From assembly GCF_022829295.1 (NCBI RefSeq), contig NZ_JAKSYH010000032.1, positions 1-64,000 on the forward strand: 64,000 nt of DNA. The letters run 5' to 3'. Of the stretch, positions 32,096-41,647 are shown in pieces. The first letter of the stretch is position 1; each line of letters opens with the position of its first letter. The position numbers and the translations under genes are program-made. The notes under the pieces are model-generated. The model was given only the letters and a program-made list of their open reading frames with translations, was not told the origin of the DNA and searched no databases. The stretch is from Methylobacterium sp. J-088. GTDB lineage: Bacteria > Pseudomonadota > Alphaproteobacteria > Rhizobiales > Beijerinckiaceae.

Positions 32096-33541
32096 TCACG
32101 CCAGCTTGTCCCCGATCAGGAACTGCATCGCCCGGTCCAGCCGGATCTGCGGCAGGTGTCCCGGCCGGCCGAGACCGTCGGGGCGGACCAGCGGTGGCCG
32201 GAAGCGCGGAAACCGCAGGGAGCCCGGCTCCACCGCCCCCTCCAGCACGGCCTCGGCCCGGGCGGGCAATTCACCCGGGAAAATCGCGGCCTCGCTGTTG
32301 CCGTCGAACACCTCGTCGCCCACCACCTCGCCGGCCTCCGGGGTGCCGGCGACCGCCCGCAGGGTCTCGGCGCCATCGTGGACGGTGGTTTCGCGGGTGG
32401 CCCGCACGGAGGCCAGCGCCACCGTGCCGACCCGGGCGCCCGCGGCTTCCGTCCGCCGCATGGCCCGCGACACGAGGAGCCGCAGCAGGGCATCGAGCCG
32501 GTCGTGGCTCGTCTGGTGGAGATGGTCGGCCTTGGTGGCGGCGAACAGGACCCGGTCGGCCCGCGGCGCGAACAGGCGCGACAGCACCGTGTTGCGGCCG
32601 ATGTTGAGGCTGAGCAGCACCGCATCCAGCGCCTCTTCCAGCTCCGCCAGGGCGGTTGGCCCGGCATCGACCGCCGAGAGCACGTCCACCAGCACGATCT
32701 GCCGATCGACCCGCTGGAAGTGATCGCGGAAGAACGGCGTTACGACCTTGCTCTTGTAGGCCTCGAAACGCCGCTCCATCAGCCCGGCGAGGCTGTCGGG
32801 GGCGATCGTCTCGCTCAGGCGGTCGAGCGGCGCGAAGGTCAGCGCGGGGGAGCCCGCGAGATCGCCGGGCATCAGGAAGCGTCCCGGAGGCGTGGTCGCT
32901 ACCGATTCCGGTCCGGCGCGCAGACCTTCGAGGTAGATCTTGAACGCATCGCTCGCCCGCTCGGCCGCGATCTCGTCGAGGGGGCCGTTCGGGTCGAACC
33001 CGTTGAGTGCGTCGAGCCAGGGGGCCGCCACCGCCGCGCGGCCCGGCCGCCGGGTGCCGTTGATCGTCGCCCGCGACCACGCCGTGTAGCTCGTCTCGAT
33101 CAGCGCAAGGTCGAGGAGCCATTCGCCGGGATAATCGACCACGTCGAGCATCAGGGTCGCCGGTCCGGTGCGCCAGCCGGCGGCGCGCTCGTAGGCGATC
33201 TCCAGGCGGAACTGGCTGATCCGGTCGGTCGAGCGCGGCCAGCGCCGCGCCTCGGTCAATGTCCCGAAATGCTCCTCGAAGGGAAAGCGCGGCACGTCGT
33301 CGTCGGGCTGCGGCACCAGCTTGGCGCGGCGCAGGCGGCCCTCCTGCGCTGGCGCAAAGGCCGGCAGGGCATGGGTCTCCACGAGATGGTGGATCAGTGC
33401 CGTGGTGAACACGGTCTTGCCCGAGCGCGCGAGCCCGGTGACCCCAAGCCGAAGGGTCGGCTGGATCAACAGGTCGTGCGAGGCCTCGGCGAAGGCTTTG
33501 ACGGCCGAGCCGGCGCGCGCGGCAAGGTCGGTCAGGGGCAC
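32096..33541 (-). CDS. ycjX: YcjX-family GTPase-like P-loop protein (DUF463)
   Basis: 481-residue cytosolic nucleotide-binding protein. GLARSGKTVF (about 35-44) is the Walker A loop. LDVVDYPGEWLLDL (about 132-145) is a G3-like region, and LFAATKADHLHQT (about 330-342) contains the TKAD guanine-specificity motif. The rest matches the length and style of the YcjX family, recently recognised as stress-inducible GTPases. It is the first gene of a two-gene unit with ycjF. Confidence 0.9.
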   Translation of the reverse strand: MPLTDLAARAGSAVKAFAEASHDLLIQPTLRLGVTGLARSGKTVFTTALIHHLVETHALPAFAPAQEGRLRRAKLVPQPDDDVPRFPFEEHFGTLTEARRWPRSTDRISQFRLEIAYERAAGWRTGPATLMLDVVDYPGEWLLDLALIETSYTAWSRATINGTRRPGRAAVAAPWLDALNGFDPNGPLDEIAAERASDAFKIYLEGLRAGPESVATTPPGRFLMPGDLAGSPALTFAPLDRLSETIAPDSLAGLMERRFEAYKSKVVTPFFRDHFQRVDRQIVLVDVLSAVDAGPTALAELEEALDAVLLSLNIGRNTVLSRLFAPRADRVLFAATKADHLHQTSHDRLDALLRLLVSRAMRRTEAAGARVGTVALASVRATRETTVHDGAETLRAVAGTPEAGEVVGDEVFDGNSEAAIFPGELPARAEAVLEGAVEPGSLRFPRFRPPLVRPDGLGRPGHLPQIRLDRAMQFLIGDKLA

Positions 33542-33626
33542 GGGCTGGCTCGTCGTGAGGGGAACGGACGGGTGGAGGTCGCGCCGCAGAGGTGGCGCGG
33601 CGCGGGCCGAACCGCAAGGCTTGTCG

Positions 33627-34754
33627 TTACGGCGGGGTGCCCCCAGCGGCCGGTGCGAGCGGGCGCAGCCGGGCGATCGCCCCGGCGACGAGGTCGGGAC
33701 CGGCCCGGAGGGTGCCGAGTTCCACCGCCGACATCGCCAGCATCACCGGCGCGAGGTTGGCGCGCGGGGTTCCGTCCGGCTCGAACAGGTTGAGATCGTC
33801 GCCGGGCTTCAGGCCGACGCTTCCGCTGATCCGGGCGGCGTAGGCCTGGATCCGGGTCTCGTCGCCCGTGCAGAGCGGGGCCGGCAGGCGCAGGTCGAGG
33901 ACCGGCAGGCCAGCCGCGATGGCAGGCAGGAGCGCGGATTCGGCCACCATCCGGTCAAGGTTCGGGACCCGGCCGTCCGCCTTCCGATCGAGGAGCGCCG
34001 ATGGATCGGCGACGCTCCGGGTGGCGCGCGCGGACGGGGAGATGTCGAACGCGATGTCGGGTACGGGCCGGAGCGCCGCCACGCGCGGAAGGGTGGGGCG
34101 ATGGTCAGGGCGATGGGTGGGCCGGCCGGCCATGCGCGCGAGGGGCGACCAGGGCTGCACGCGCAGAACCGTCCGACCCCGGGGCGCCCCGCCGGGGCGG
34201 TGCTTCGCGAGGAAGCGAGCGCGCAGGGTCCGTCCCAGGCCTCGGGGCGCCAGCGCCGTCGCGACCGCGGACGCCTTCACCCCCCCGCCCGCTTGCGCCG
34301 ATGCGACCCGGCACTCGGCCGGCGCCCAGCGGCGCACGATGGCGAGCGCCGTGTGCCGGTCATAATCACGATAGTAGCGCCGCAGCAGGCTTGCCGCCGC
34401 GTCGGCCCCGTCACTGAGGGTGGCGAAGGCGGTATGCCCCTCGGCGTCGGCGCCGATCTCGCCCGGCCAGCGCGCCGACTTGATGCACCAGCCGTTGTTC
34501 AGCCGCACGCATCGGGCGACGTAGGGCGGATCCGCCGCCAGCGCAGCTGTGAGGGCGAGCGCCCGGGGCATAAGTTGCGCGCCGGTTTCGGTGTGCCAGT
34601 TCGAGACGGAGCGGGTGGCGGGATCGAAGCGCGGGGCCGGTTCGATGGGTGTGGCGGTCACCGGGGCCGCCGGCGGCGCGCGCAGGACGGCATCCACGCG
34701 CTCCGCTGTGAAAGGCATCAGGGTGGTGAGCAGGACGAGTGCGTTCAACAGCAC
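33627..34754 (-). CDS. Exported protein with lysozyme-like (phage P5-type) domain
   Basis: About 375 residues from a GTG at 34754 (VLLNALVLLTTLMPF), which gives a clean N-terminal membrane anchor or signal. The open frame continues up to 34871 through Arg-rich sequence. Residues about 85-160 read like the muramidase-type domain of phage structural protein P5: NGWCIKSARWPGEIGADAEGH, then an FATLSDGADAAASLLRRYY helix and an ALAIVRRWAP element. The C-terminal half (Pro/Arg-rich, then about 250-375) matches nothing I know. Two cysteines flank the W.N region and may pair. It probably acts on peptidoglycan; an extensin-like protein was considered but the key motifs do not fit. Confidence 0.6.
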   Translation of the reverse strand: MLLNALVLLTTLMPFTAERVDAVLRAPPAAPVTATPIEPAPRFDPATRSVSNWHTETGAQLMPRALALTAALAADPPYVARCVRLNNGWCIKSARWPGEIGADAEGHTAFATLSDGADAAASLLRRYYRDYDRHTALAIVRRWAPAECRVASAQAGGGVKASAVATALAPRGLGRTLRARFLAKHRPGGAPRGRTVLRVQPWSPLARMAGRPTHRPDHRPTLPRVAALRPVPDIAFDISPSARATRSVADPSALLDRKADGRVPNLDRMVAESALLPAIAAGLPVLDLRLPAPLCTGDETRIQAYAARISGSVGLKPGDDLNLFEPDGTPRANLAPVMLAMSAVELGTLRAGPDLVAGAIARLRPLAPAAGGTPP

Positions 34755-34959
34755 GCGGATCGGCCCTGGCGATTCGTGTCCGCGGCGCCTCCCTCTCCCC
34801 ACGCGCGGAGCGAGGAGGCGCCGTGATGAGCCCCGGCGCTGCAGGCGAAATGTGAATCTGCTAGCTCGCAAAGGTCGCAGAGAGGGCGCGCGGCATCCGC
34901 AAGGGCGTTCACGCTATCGGTCGCAATGCCGGCTCGCCCTGGGATCCCCCGCCCTGCCC

Positions 34960-35748
34960 TCACGGGTTCAGCACCTTGAGCGCGGCCGCGTGCAGCCGCG
35001 GATCGCCCGCCGCCACGATCCGCCCGCCTCCGGCTGCCGGGCCGCCGTCCCAGGCGGTGACCCGCCCGCCCGCGCCCTCGATGATCGGGATCAGGGCCAC
35101 GATGTCGTAGGGCTTCAGCCCCGCCTCCACCACCAGATCGATCTGGCCGGCCGCCAGCATGCAATAGGCGTAGCAATCGGCGCCATAGCGCGACATCCGC
35201 ACCTGTCTCTCCAGCGCCCGGAAGCGCTCCGCCTCCTCCCCGGCCGCGAACAGCCGCGGGTCCGTCGAGGCCAGGACCGCTTGGGCGAGGTCCCCGCATC
35301 GGCGGGTGAGCAGGGGGCGCTCGCCCGCGGGCCCGCGCAGGCGGGCGCTCTTCCCGTCGCCGGTGAAGCGCTCGCCGAGATAGGGCTGATGCATCATCCC
35401 GCGGACCGGGACGCCGTTGCGGGTCAGCCCGATCAGCGTGCCCCAGGTCGGCAGCCCCGCGATGAAGGCCCGGGTGCCGTCGATCGGGTCGAGCACCCAG
35501 ACGCACTCGGCATCGGTCCGCTCGGAGCCGAACTCCTCGCCCAGGATGCCGTGGCTCGGGAAGGTCTGGCCGATCAGCTTGCGCAGCACGATTTCGGCGG
35601 CCCGGTCAGCCTCGGTAACCGGATCGAACGGCGCTCCGCCGCGGGCCTTGTCGTCGAGTCCGAACTGGGCGCGGAAGAACGGCAGGATCGCCTTCCCGGA
35701 CGCATCCGCCAGATCGTCCAGAAACTGCCCGAGTTCGACGATGCTCAT
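34960..35748 (-). CDS. hisN: Inositol monophosphatase-family phosphatase (HisN-like)
   Basis: 262-residue Mg-dependent phosphatase. GILGEEFG (67-74) and VLDPIDGTRAFIAG (about 84-97) supply the metal-binding Glu and Asp residues, and DIVALIPIIEGAGG carries the last Asp. Within the superfamily the WVLDPIDGTRAFI/LPTWGTLIGL combination and length favour histidinol-phosphatase HisN, common in alphaproteobacteria lacking HisB-type enzymes. No other his gene is adjacent, so substrate assignment rests on sequence type. It follows the AI-2E-family gene on the same strand with a 105-bp gap. Confidence 0.82.
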   Translation of the reverse strand: MSIVELGQFLDDLADASGKAILPFFRAQFGLDDKARGGAPFDPVTEADRAAEIVLRKLIGQTFPSHGILGEEFGSERTDAECVWVLDPIDGTRAFIAGLPTWGTLIGLTRNGVPVRGMMHQPYLGERFTGDGKSARLRGPAGERPLLTRRCGDLAQAVLASTDPRLFAAGEEAERFRALERQVRMSRYGADCYAYCMLAAGQIDLVVEAGLKPYDIVALIPIIEGAGGRVTAWDGGPAAGGGRIVAAGDPRLHAAALKVLNP

Positions 35749-35853
35749 CGGATCACTCCCTGTCCATCTGCGGCTGGCCGGCGCGAATGGCCGGCACCCG
35801 ACGAAACCGGGGCGTCCCCCCGGCCGTCAACCCCCGAGGTTGGCACGGCGGAG

Positions 35854-37905
35854 TCATGCGCTGGCTGCCGCGGGAGCAGGCAGGGCGTCGTGACTGCTCT
35901 CCGGGTCCTGCACCGCTCCGGCGTCTCTCGTGTCCGGCTCCTGCGCGGCAGCCAGGACCGCCTCGACGACCGCCCGCAGCGAGCCGGCCTGCGCGTCGGC
36001 CCCCGCCGACCGCTCCGCGGCGGCCATGGCCCTGTCATCGTTCCGAACGAGCCAGAGCCCGAGCAGTACCGGCACACCCGGCATCCGCTCATTCAAGCGC
36101 CGGATCAGTCGGCGCAGATGCGTCGGTTCGCCGTCGAGCGCGAGGGAGATGACGCAGATCATCTGCGCCGGGCCAGGCTCGAACCGCCCGATCCGCGCTG
36201 CCGACGCCTCGGCGAAGGGTACGGTGCGCGCCCCGATCCCGCGCTTCTCCAGGATCTGGGTGAGGATCGCGGCGGCGGCCTCGTCGAGGAAGCCGCGTCC
36301 GGAGATGCAGAGCACAGCGCCCTGCCGCCTCCAGGCCGCCGCGAGCCCGTCCGGCGCCGGCCCCATCGGCAGCGGGCTGCATGCGCCCTCCCCGGAGCCG
36401 CCACCGCCCTGCCCCGCCGCCTCCGAGACTATGTCGCTCCGGTCGGCCAGATCCGCGATCAGCTCGCCCAAAGCGGTGCGCATCGCGGCCTTCTGCCGGG
36501 CGGTCAGCACGCCCCGTGCCGCGTCCCGGGCGGCGAGTTCGAGCGCCTTGAGGACCACCTCGTCGTAGTAGGACGAGAGTGCGCATTGCTGCAGGATCAG
36601 CTCGGCATGGCCCAGCACCTCCTCGGCATCCCCGGCGAGGATCCGCTGATAGAAGTTCTGCACCGGCGTCAGCGCGGGCCGGTCGCCGAACAGCACGTCG
36701 AGGAATTCGAGGTGCTCCACGTGGCGGCCGAGCACCACGAGGCAGACGGTGAGCGGCGTCGACAGCAGCAGGCCGACCGGTCCCCACAGCCAGGTCCAGA
36801 ACAGGGCCGAAACCAGCACCGCGAAGGGCGAGAGCCCGGTGGATTGGCCGTAGACGATCGGCTCGAACACCTGCCCGGTGAGCGGCTCAAGGATGACGAA
36901 CAGGATCGCCACCGCGATCATCATGTTCCAGCCGGGATCGACCGCGGCGGCGAGCGCCATCGGCAGGATCGCCGAAAGGACCGCACCGAGATACGGCACG
37001 AAGCGCATCAGGGCCGAGAAGATCGCCCAGAGTACCGGGTTCGGCACGCCGATCACGTAGAGCCCGATGCCGACCACGACGCCGAAGGCGGCGTTGAGCG
37101 CAAGTTGGACCACGAAGTAGCGGCTCAGGCGCTTGGCCGCGTCGTCCATCGCCACGGTGGTGCGGTGCAGGTCGCTCGATCCCGCGAGCCGGATCATGCG
37201 GTCCCGCAGGTCCTCGCGCTGCATCAGCACGAACAGCAGGACCACGAACACGATACCGACGGTGGCCAGCGGATGCAGGACCGGCGTCAGCACCGTGGAC
37301 AGCATTTCCAGCGAGCCCGGCGGTGTCGAGGCCACCTCCACCACCATGGGTTTGGGCTGCGACGCCGTCTGGTCCGGTGCCGGTTGCGGCGGCGCGGCGG
37401 CTGGCCCCTCCGCGGCGCCCACTTCCTTGCCCGCCTCCTTGCCACCGGTGTGCAGGGCGCGCCCGATACTGGCCACGTATTCGGTGGCGTGCCCCACGGG
37501 CGAGTCGCGCAGGCCGTTGATCTTTTGCTCGATCGTGGACCGATAGCGCGGGACGTCCCCCGCGAGGTCGGCCGCCTGGATGCCGATCAGGGTGGCCATC
37601 GCCGCCACGATGCCGAGGGTCAGGAAGACGCTGACGCCCACCGCCACCAGCCGTGGCAGCCGAAGCCGCCGCAGGCGGTTGACCAGCGGCGTGAGCACGA
37701 AGGACAGGAGCAGCGCGATCGCGATCGGGATGAAGATCTCGCGGCCGAAATACAGTGCCGCGATGATGGTGGCGCCGACCACCACGGGCGAGGCCATGGC
37801 GGCCCGTGGGGTCTCGGCGGCGGTGACGCGCGTGGGGCGCGGCGGGATCAGGGGCGCGCCCTGTCGCGCCGCCGGTTCACCCCCGACCGGGGTTCTCGTT
37901 GCCAT
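35854..37905 (-). CDS. AI-2E/TqsA-family exporter with extra C-terminal domain
   Basis: 683-residue membrane protein. The AI-2E transporter core covers about residues 40-410: paired N-terminal helices, a periplasmic insertion with a Pro/Ala-rich stretch (about 150-200), then NPVLWAIFSALMRFVPYLGA and the DPGWNMM/QVFEPIVYG region typical of the family. Residues about 420-683 are additional: a helical linker, a Gly-rich spacer (AGQGGGGSGEG, near 500) and an alpha/beta domain with ILTQILEKRGIGARTV and MICVISLALDGEP. That domain resembles a B12-binding or response-regulator-like Rossmann fold lacking obvious ligands. The transported molecule is not known. The tail suggests regulation not seen in TqsA. 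Confidence 0.83.
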   Translation of the reverse strand: MATRTPVGGEPAARQGAPLIPPRPTRVTAAETPRAAMASPVVVGATIIAALYFGREIFIPIAIALLLSFVLTPLVNRLRRLRLPRLVAVGVSVFLTLGIVAAMATLIGIQAADLAGDVPRYRSTIEQKINGLRDSPVGHATEYVASIGRALHTGGKEAGKEVGAAEGPAAAPPQPAPDQTASQPKPMVVEVASTPPGSLEMLSTVLTPVLHPLATVGIVFVVLLFVLMQREDLRDRMIRLAGSSDLHRTTVAMDDAAKRLSRYFVVQLALNAAFGVVVGIGLYVIGVPNPVLWAIFSALMRFVPYLGAVLSAILPMALAAAVDPGWNMMIAVAILFVILEPLTGQVFEPIVYGQSTGLSPFAVLVSALFWTWLWGPVGLLLSTPLTVCLVVLGRHVEHLEFLDVLFGDRPALTPVQNFYQRILAGDAEEVLGHAELILQQCALSSYYDEVVLKALELAARDAARGVLTARQKAAMRTALGELIADLADRSDIVSEAAGQGGGGSGEGACSPLPMGPAPDGLAAAWRRQGAVLCISGRGFLDEAAAAILTQILEKRGIGARTVPFAEASAARIGRFEPGPAQMICVISLALDGEPTHLRRLIRRLNERMPGVPVLLGLWLVRNDDRAMAAAERSAGADAQAGSLRAVVEAVLAAAQEPDTRDAGAVQDPESSHDALPAPAAASA

Positions 37906-38017
37906 GCCGCGATCCGCGCCCCGAACGCTACAGGCGGGCTCCCGTCGGGGTCGAACGAGGCCGCGCGCTCGGGGAACGGCATGGGACCGGAAAACGATCC
38001 CGCACAGCGTGTGGGGA

Positions 38018-39472
38018 TCACGCCCCCTGCACGCCGGCCCGCATCACCTCACCCGCATCCTTCAGCTCCGGCAGCGACCAGCACAGCTGCATCACCCGCT
38101 TGGTTTGCGCGTCCGGCAGCACGCCCGACGCGAGGTCCGTAAACTTCGCCTCAAGCTGCGCGTCCGACATCGGCTTCTCCACGCTGCCGATCGCGTGTTC
38201 GATGAATCGGTGGAAGGTCCGGCCGTCGTTCAGGGTCACGGTCATGTCGACCTGCGCGGCGTCGATGCCGGGGGTGACCACCGGCAGGACCTTCTGGCGG
38301 AGCGCCACCACCCGCGGATCGTTCACAGCCCGATCGCTGAACTGCTTCTCACCGCCCGCGCCCTCCACGAAGGCGACCGCGGCGGCGTGGTAGATGCTGA
38401 ACTTGCCTTCCAGGCCGGTCTTCGGCGCGGTTTTACCGGTCAGCTCCAGCACCAGCGGGTGGACCTTGAGATCGACGCGCTTGATATCCTCCGGCTTGAC
38501 GTGATCCTCATCGCGGATCTGGATGGCAGCGTCGATCGTCGGATGCATGACGATGCCGCAGGCGAAGGGCTTGTAGGTGTTGAGCAGGGACTCGTAGCGG
38601 GTGCCGAGGCCGTCGGTGATCTCGGACCAGTCCTGCTTGGTGGAGATCGTGTTGGCCCAGCCGCGCTTGGCCTCGATCATGCCGTCCGACGAGGTGTAGC
38701 CCTTCGCGGCCAGGATCGCCGCGAACAGGCCGTTCGCGGCCGCGCGGCCGGGATTGAAGCTCTTGTTCATGGAGCCGAACGACTCGCGCAGGCCCACCGG
38801 CTGCGAGGCGGCGAGCCCCAGCGCGTAGACCATCTGCTGTTCGGTCAGCCCCATCAGCTTGCCGACGGCGGCGGACGCGCCGAACGGCCCGCAGGTGCCG
38901 GTGATGTGCCAGCCGGCATCGTAATGGTTCGGGTAGACGGAATTGCCGATCCGGCACTCGGCCTCGATCCCCACCACCAGCGCGTCGAGGAAATCCTTGC
39001 CGGAGACCGGCTTCATCGACGCGTAGGCCAGGATCGCCGAGGCGACCGGTCCGGCCGGGTGGATGATCGTCTTCAGATGGGTATCGTCGAAGTCGAAGAT
39101 GTGGCTCGCCACGCCGTTGAGGAAGGCGGCGTTCATGATGTCGAACCGCTCGGTCCGGCCGAACAGCCCGGCCTGGGGCGGCCCCGAGAAGGGCTGCAGC
39201 GCCGAGACCGCAACGTCCACGGTCTCGTGGTGCGAGCCGCCGATCGCCACGCCGACCCAGTTCAGGAAGCTGCGCACGCCCTCGCGGCGGACGTTCTCCG
39301 GCAGGCTGTCGTAGGAGGATCCCAGGATCCACTGCGCGAGGATTTTGGTGACGGGCGGCGGCGCAGGCTTGGCGGCCGGTTTAGACGCCTCGGCGGCTTG
39401 GGCGCCGTGCAGGGCTGGCGTCGTGAGGGCGAGCCCCGCGGCCCCGATCAGCGAGCGGCGATTCATCGACAT
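38018..39472 (-). CDS. MmgE/PrpD-family protein with Tat signal
   Basis: 484-residue member of the family containing 2-methylcitrate dehydratase and aconitate decarboxylase. The N-terminus NRRSLIGAAGLALTTPALHGAQA is a twin-arginine signal, so the protein is probably exported folded. Family features follow: GSSYDSLP, HIFDFDDTH (about 137-145), HPAGPVASAILA and HITGTCGPFGASAAVGKL. The substrate is unknown; propionate genes are absent nearby. Most family members are cytoplasmic, so export is unusual. A second family member begins at the right edge of the window. Confidence 0.82.
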   Translation of the reverse strand: MSMNRRSLIGAAGLALTTPALHGAQAAEASKPAAKPAPPPVTKILAQWILGSSYDSLPENVRREGVRSFLNWVGVAIGGSHHETVDVAVSALQPFSGPPQAGLFGRTERFDIMNAAFLNGVASHIFDFDDTHLKTIIHPAGPVASAILAYASMKPVSGKDFLDALVVGIEAECRIGNSVYPNHYDAGWHITGTCGPFGASAAVGKLMGLTEQQMVYALGLAASQPVGLRESFGSMNKSFNPGRAAANGLFAAILAAKGYTSSDGMIEAKRGWANTISTKQDWSEITDGLGTRYESLLNTYKPFACGIVMHPTIDAAIQIRDEDHVKPEDIKRVDLKVHPLVLELTGKTAPKTGLEGKFSIYHAAAVAFVEGAGGEKQFSDRAVNDPRVVALRQKVLPVVTPGIDAAQVDMTVTLNDGRTFHRFIEHAIGSVEKPMSDAQLEAKFTDLASGVLPDAQTKRVMQLCWSLPELKDAGEVMRAGVQGA

Positions 39473-39584
39473 GGCGTTCTCCCAGACAGGGCCGCCCCTG
39501 GCGGCTCCGGTTGGACGACATGATAATGAATTCAGTCGGGGGCCGTCAGCCTTCGTGTTTCACCCTGCCGGGTCTGACACCCGG

Positions 39585-40877
39585 TCACACCACAACCGGC
39601 AGCGCCTCCTGCTCGCCCACGGCGAAGACCCGCCGATAGCGGGCGACCTCCGCGGCCGGCCCCTGCGCCTTGGTGGGATTGTCGGACAGCTTCACGGTCG
39701 GCCAGCCATTGGCTTCCGTGACCTTGCAGACGATCGAGACCGGATCGAGCTTCCCGTCCGGCAGGAGCCCGCGGAAATCGTTGGTGAGCAGCGTACCCCA
39801 GCCGTAGCCGATGCGCATCCGCCCGTGGAACTGGGCGTGGATCCGCTCGATCTCGTCGATGTCGAGCCCATCGGAGAAGATCGCGAGCTTGTCCCGCGGG
39901 TCGCGTCCGCGTTCCTGCCAGAACCGGATCGCCTCCTCGCCGCCCTCGATCGGGTCCTTGGAATCGATGCGGATGCCGGTCCAGTCGCTGACCCAGTCGG
40001 GGGCCTTCGCCAGGAAGCCGGTGGTGCCGTAGGTGTCGGGCAGAATCACCAGCAGGTTCCCCTGGTAATCCTCCTGCCAATCCGCCAGCACGCCGTAGGG
40101 CGCGGCGGCGAGCGCCGCGTCGTCCTCGGCCAGAGCCGCGTAGACCATCGGCAGTTCATGGGCGTTCGTGCCCACGGGCTCGACCTCCTGCCGGGCGGCG
40201 ATGAGGCAGTTCGAGGTGCCGAGGAACGCGCCGCCCAGGCCCTCGGCCATCGCCTGCACGCACCAATCCTGCCACAGGAAGCCGTGGCGCCGCCGGGTGC
40301 CGAAATCCGCCACCGACAGGTCCGGCAGCTTCTGCAGCCGCTCGATCTTCTCCCAGACCCGGGTCATCGCCCGGGCGTAGAGCACCTGAAGCTCGAGCTT
40401 GCCCATGCCCCGCAGCACCGCCCGCGCCCGCAGTTCGTTGAGGATCGCGAGTGCGGGAACCTCCCACATCGTGGTCTCGACCCAGGGGCCGTGGAAGGTC
40501 AGCTCGTACTGCCCGTCATGGACGGCGAGTTCGTAGTCCGGGAGCCGGAAGTTCTCCAGCCAATCGACGAATTCGGGCCCGAGGATCCGCCCCTGGCCGC
40601 GGAAGACGTTGCCGCGCAGCCACGTGACCTCGCCCTTGCTGAGGCGCAGCGTGCGGGCGTGGTCGAGCTGCTCGCGCAGCTGCCCGGCATCGACCTCGTC
40701 GGCGATGCGGATCCGGTGCGTCCGGTTGGTGATGCCGAAGGTGGCACGGATGTCCGGGTGCCGGCGCAGGATCGATTGCGCCATCAGCAGCTTGTAGAAA
40801 TCCGTGTCGAGCAGCGACCGCACGACCGGGTCGATGCGGAAGCTGTGATCGTAAACCCGCTTCGCCAGATCGAGCAT
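39585..40877 (-). CDS. pncB: Nicotinate phosphoribosyltransferase
   Basis: 430-residue enzyme that makes nicotinate mononucleotide from nicotinate, PRPP and ATP in NAD salvage. [13 protein letters not shown] (22-34) is the family start. TNRTHRIRI, the [12 protein letters not shown] region, GTSNCLIAA, and [17 protein letters not shown] with [12 protein letters not shown] near the C-terminus are typical phosphoribosyltransferase elements. The length is standard. It is a single gene, 112 bp from the Tat-MmgE gene start. Its stop lies in a short GC-rich spacer with partial self-complementarity. Confidence 0.94.
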   Translation of the reverse strand: MLDLAKRVYDHSFRIDPVVRSLLDTDFYKLLMAQSILRRHPDIRATFGITNRTHRIRIADEVDAGQLREQLDHARTLRLSKGEVTWLRGNVFRGQGRILGPEFVDWLENFRLPDYELAVHDGQYELTFHGPWVETTMWEVPALAILNELRARAVLRGMGKLELQVLYARAMTRVWEKIERLQKLPDLSVADFGTRRRHGFLWQDWCVQAMAEGLGGAFLGTSNCLIAARQEVEPVGTNAHELPMVYAALAEDDAALAAAPYGVLADWQEDYQGNLLVILPDTYGTTGFLAKAPDWVSDWTGIRIDSKDPIEGGEEAIRFWQERGRDPRDKLAIFSDGLDIDEIERIHAQFHGRMRIGYGWGTLLTNDFRGLLPDGKLDPVSIVCKVTEANGWPTVKLSDNPTKAQGPAAEVARYRRVFAVGEQEALPVVV

Positions 40878-40943
40878 TCTTCCGGGACTCTGCTGCGCTT
40901 CGCCGACGCAGAGCGCATGCCGGGCCCGGCCCCGTCAAGAAGA

Positions 40944-40970
40944 CGGGCGGCCCCCGATGAAGGCCGCCCG
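40944..40970 (-). terminator. Rho-independent-like terminator of the stress flavoprotein gene
   Basis: CGGGCGGCC pairs perfectly with GGCCGCCCG (9 bp, 9-base loop) about 30 bp beyond the minus-strand stop at 41000. Reading on the minus strand, the hairpin is followed by a T-richer stretch (TCTTCTTGACG), as expected for an intrinsic terminator. Confidence 0.6.
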
Positions 40971-40999
40971 CGGACGTACAGCGTTCTGAAAGGGGAGAC

Positions 41000-41503
41000 T
41001 CAGGCCAGATCGACCTTCTTGGTCTCGGTCTTCGGACTCTCGCCGGTGAGCGAAGCCTTCACGTACCCGTAGAGGTGCAGCATCGTGCTGTTCGGGCTGT
41101 CCCAGTACTCGCCCTTCTCAGGGTGGACCCGGATCAGCGCGACCTCCGGATCGTCCTTGCCGTTGGGGAACCAGGTCTTCAGGCTCTCATTCCACTTCGC
41201 GTCGATGATCGACTGGTCGCGGACGATCTCGGCCTTGCCGGCCACCGAGACGTAGTTCTGGCTCGACGGGTCGGAATAGGCGAGGTTGATCTGGTTGTCC
41301 TTGCTGATCTCAGCGGTCTTGGGCGAGTGCAGCTTGGTGAAGAACCACAGGTCGCCGTTCTCGTCGACGTCGTTGTTCCACATCGGGCGACTGTTGAGCG
41401 TACCGTCCGAATCGACGGTCGTCATCATGGCGATTTTTACATCCTTGATGAGCTCGAACAGCTTCTTCGCGCCCTCGTGGTCGCGGTGATTGCCCTGATG
41501 CAT
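41000..41503 (-). CDS. Pyridoxamine-5'-phosphate oxidase-like general stress protein
   Basis: 167-residue split-barrel flavoprotein of the general stress protein 26 group. KIAMMTTVDSDGTLNSRPMW (about 23-42) is the conserved first hairpin. DLWFFTKLHSPKTAEISKD and INLAYSDPSSQNYVSVAGKAEIV (about 71-94) complete the cofactor-binding side. Proteins of this kind bind FMN or FAD and occur in stress regulons. It is richer in Lys and Asp than its neighbours, consistent with a soluble abundant protein. It is a single gene with its own terminator. Confidence 0.88.
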   Translation of the reverse strand: MHQGNHRDHEGAKKLFELIKDVKIAMMTTVDSDGTLNSRPMWNNDVDENGDLWFFTKLHSPKTAEISKDNQINLAYSDPSSQNYVSVAGKAEIVRDQSIIDAKWNESLKTWFPNGKDDPEVALIRVHPEKGEYWDSPNSTMLHLYGYVKASLTGESPKTETKKVDLA

Positions 41504-41647
41504 GAACTCGTTCTCCTGATCGTCGGTTCAGGCGGTGATTCCAGAGGCGCGCGGAGGTGCGCCGGAGGGGTCCCCGCCGGAAGGGTGCCCCGACAACGGA
41601 TCAATCTTCCGTTGGTTCAGCTTGCATGAGCGTAGACGGAGGTTCGG

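Noticed and set aside
33627..34871. Extensin-like protein
   Set aside because: The motif pattern fits a P5/lysozyme-like domain better; typical extensin-like C-terminal cysteines and motifs are not seen.
34549..38142. A 1197-codon plus-strand frame opposite the inositol-phosphatase and AI-2E-family genes
   Set aside because: Same cause: lack of AT-rich stop codons opposite GC-rich genes. The minus-strand proteins here show clear family motifs.
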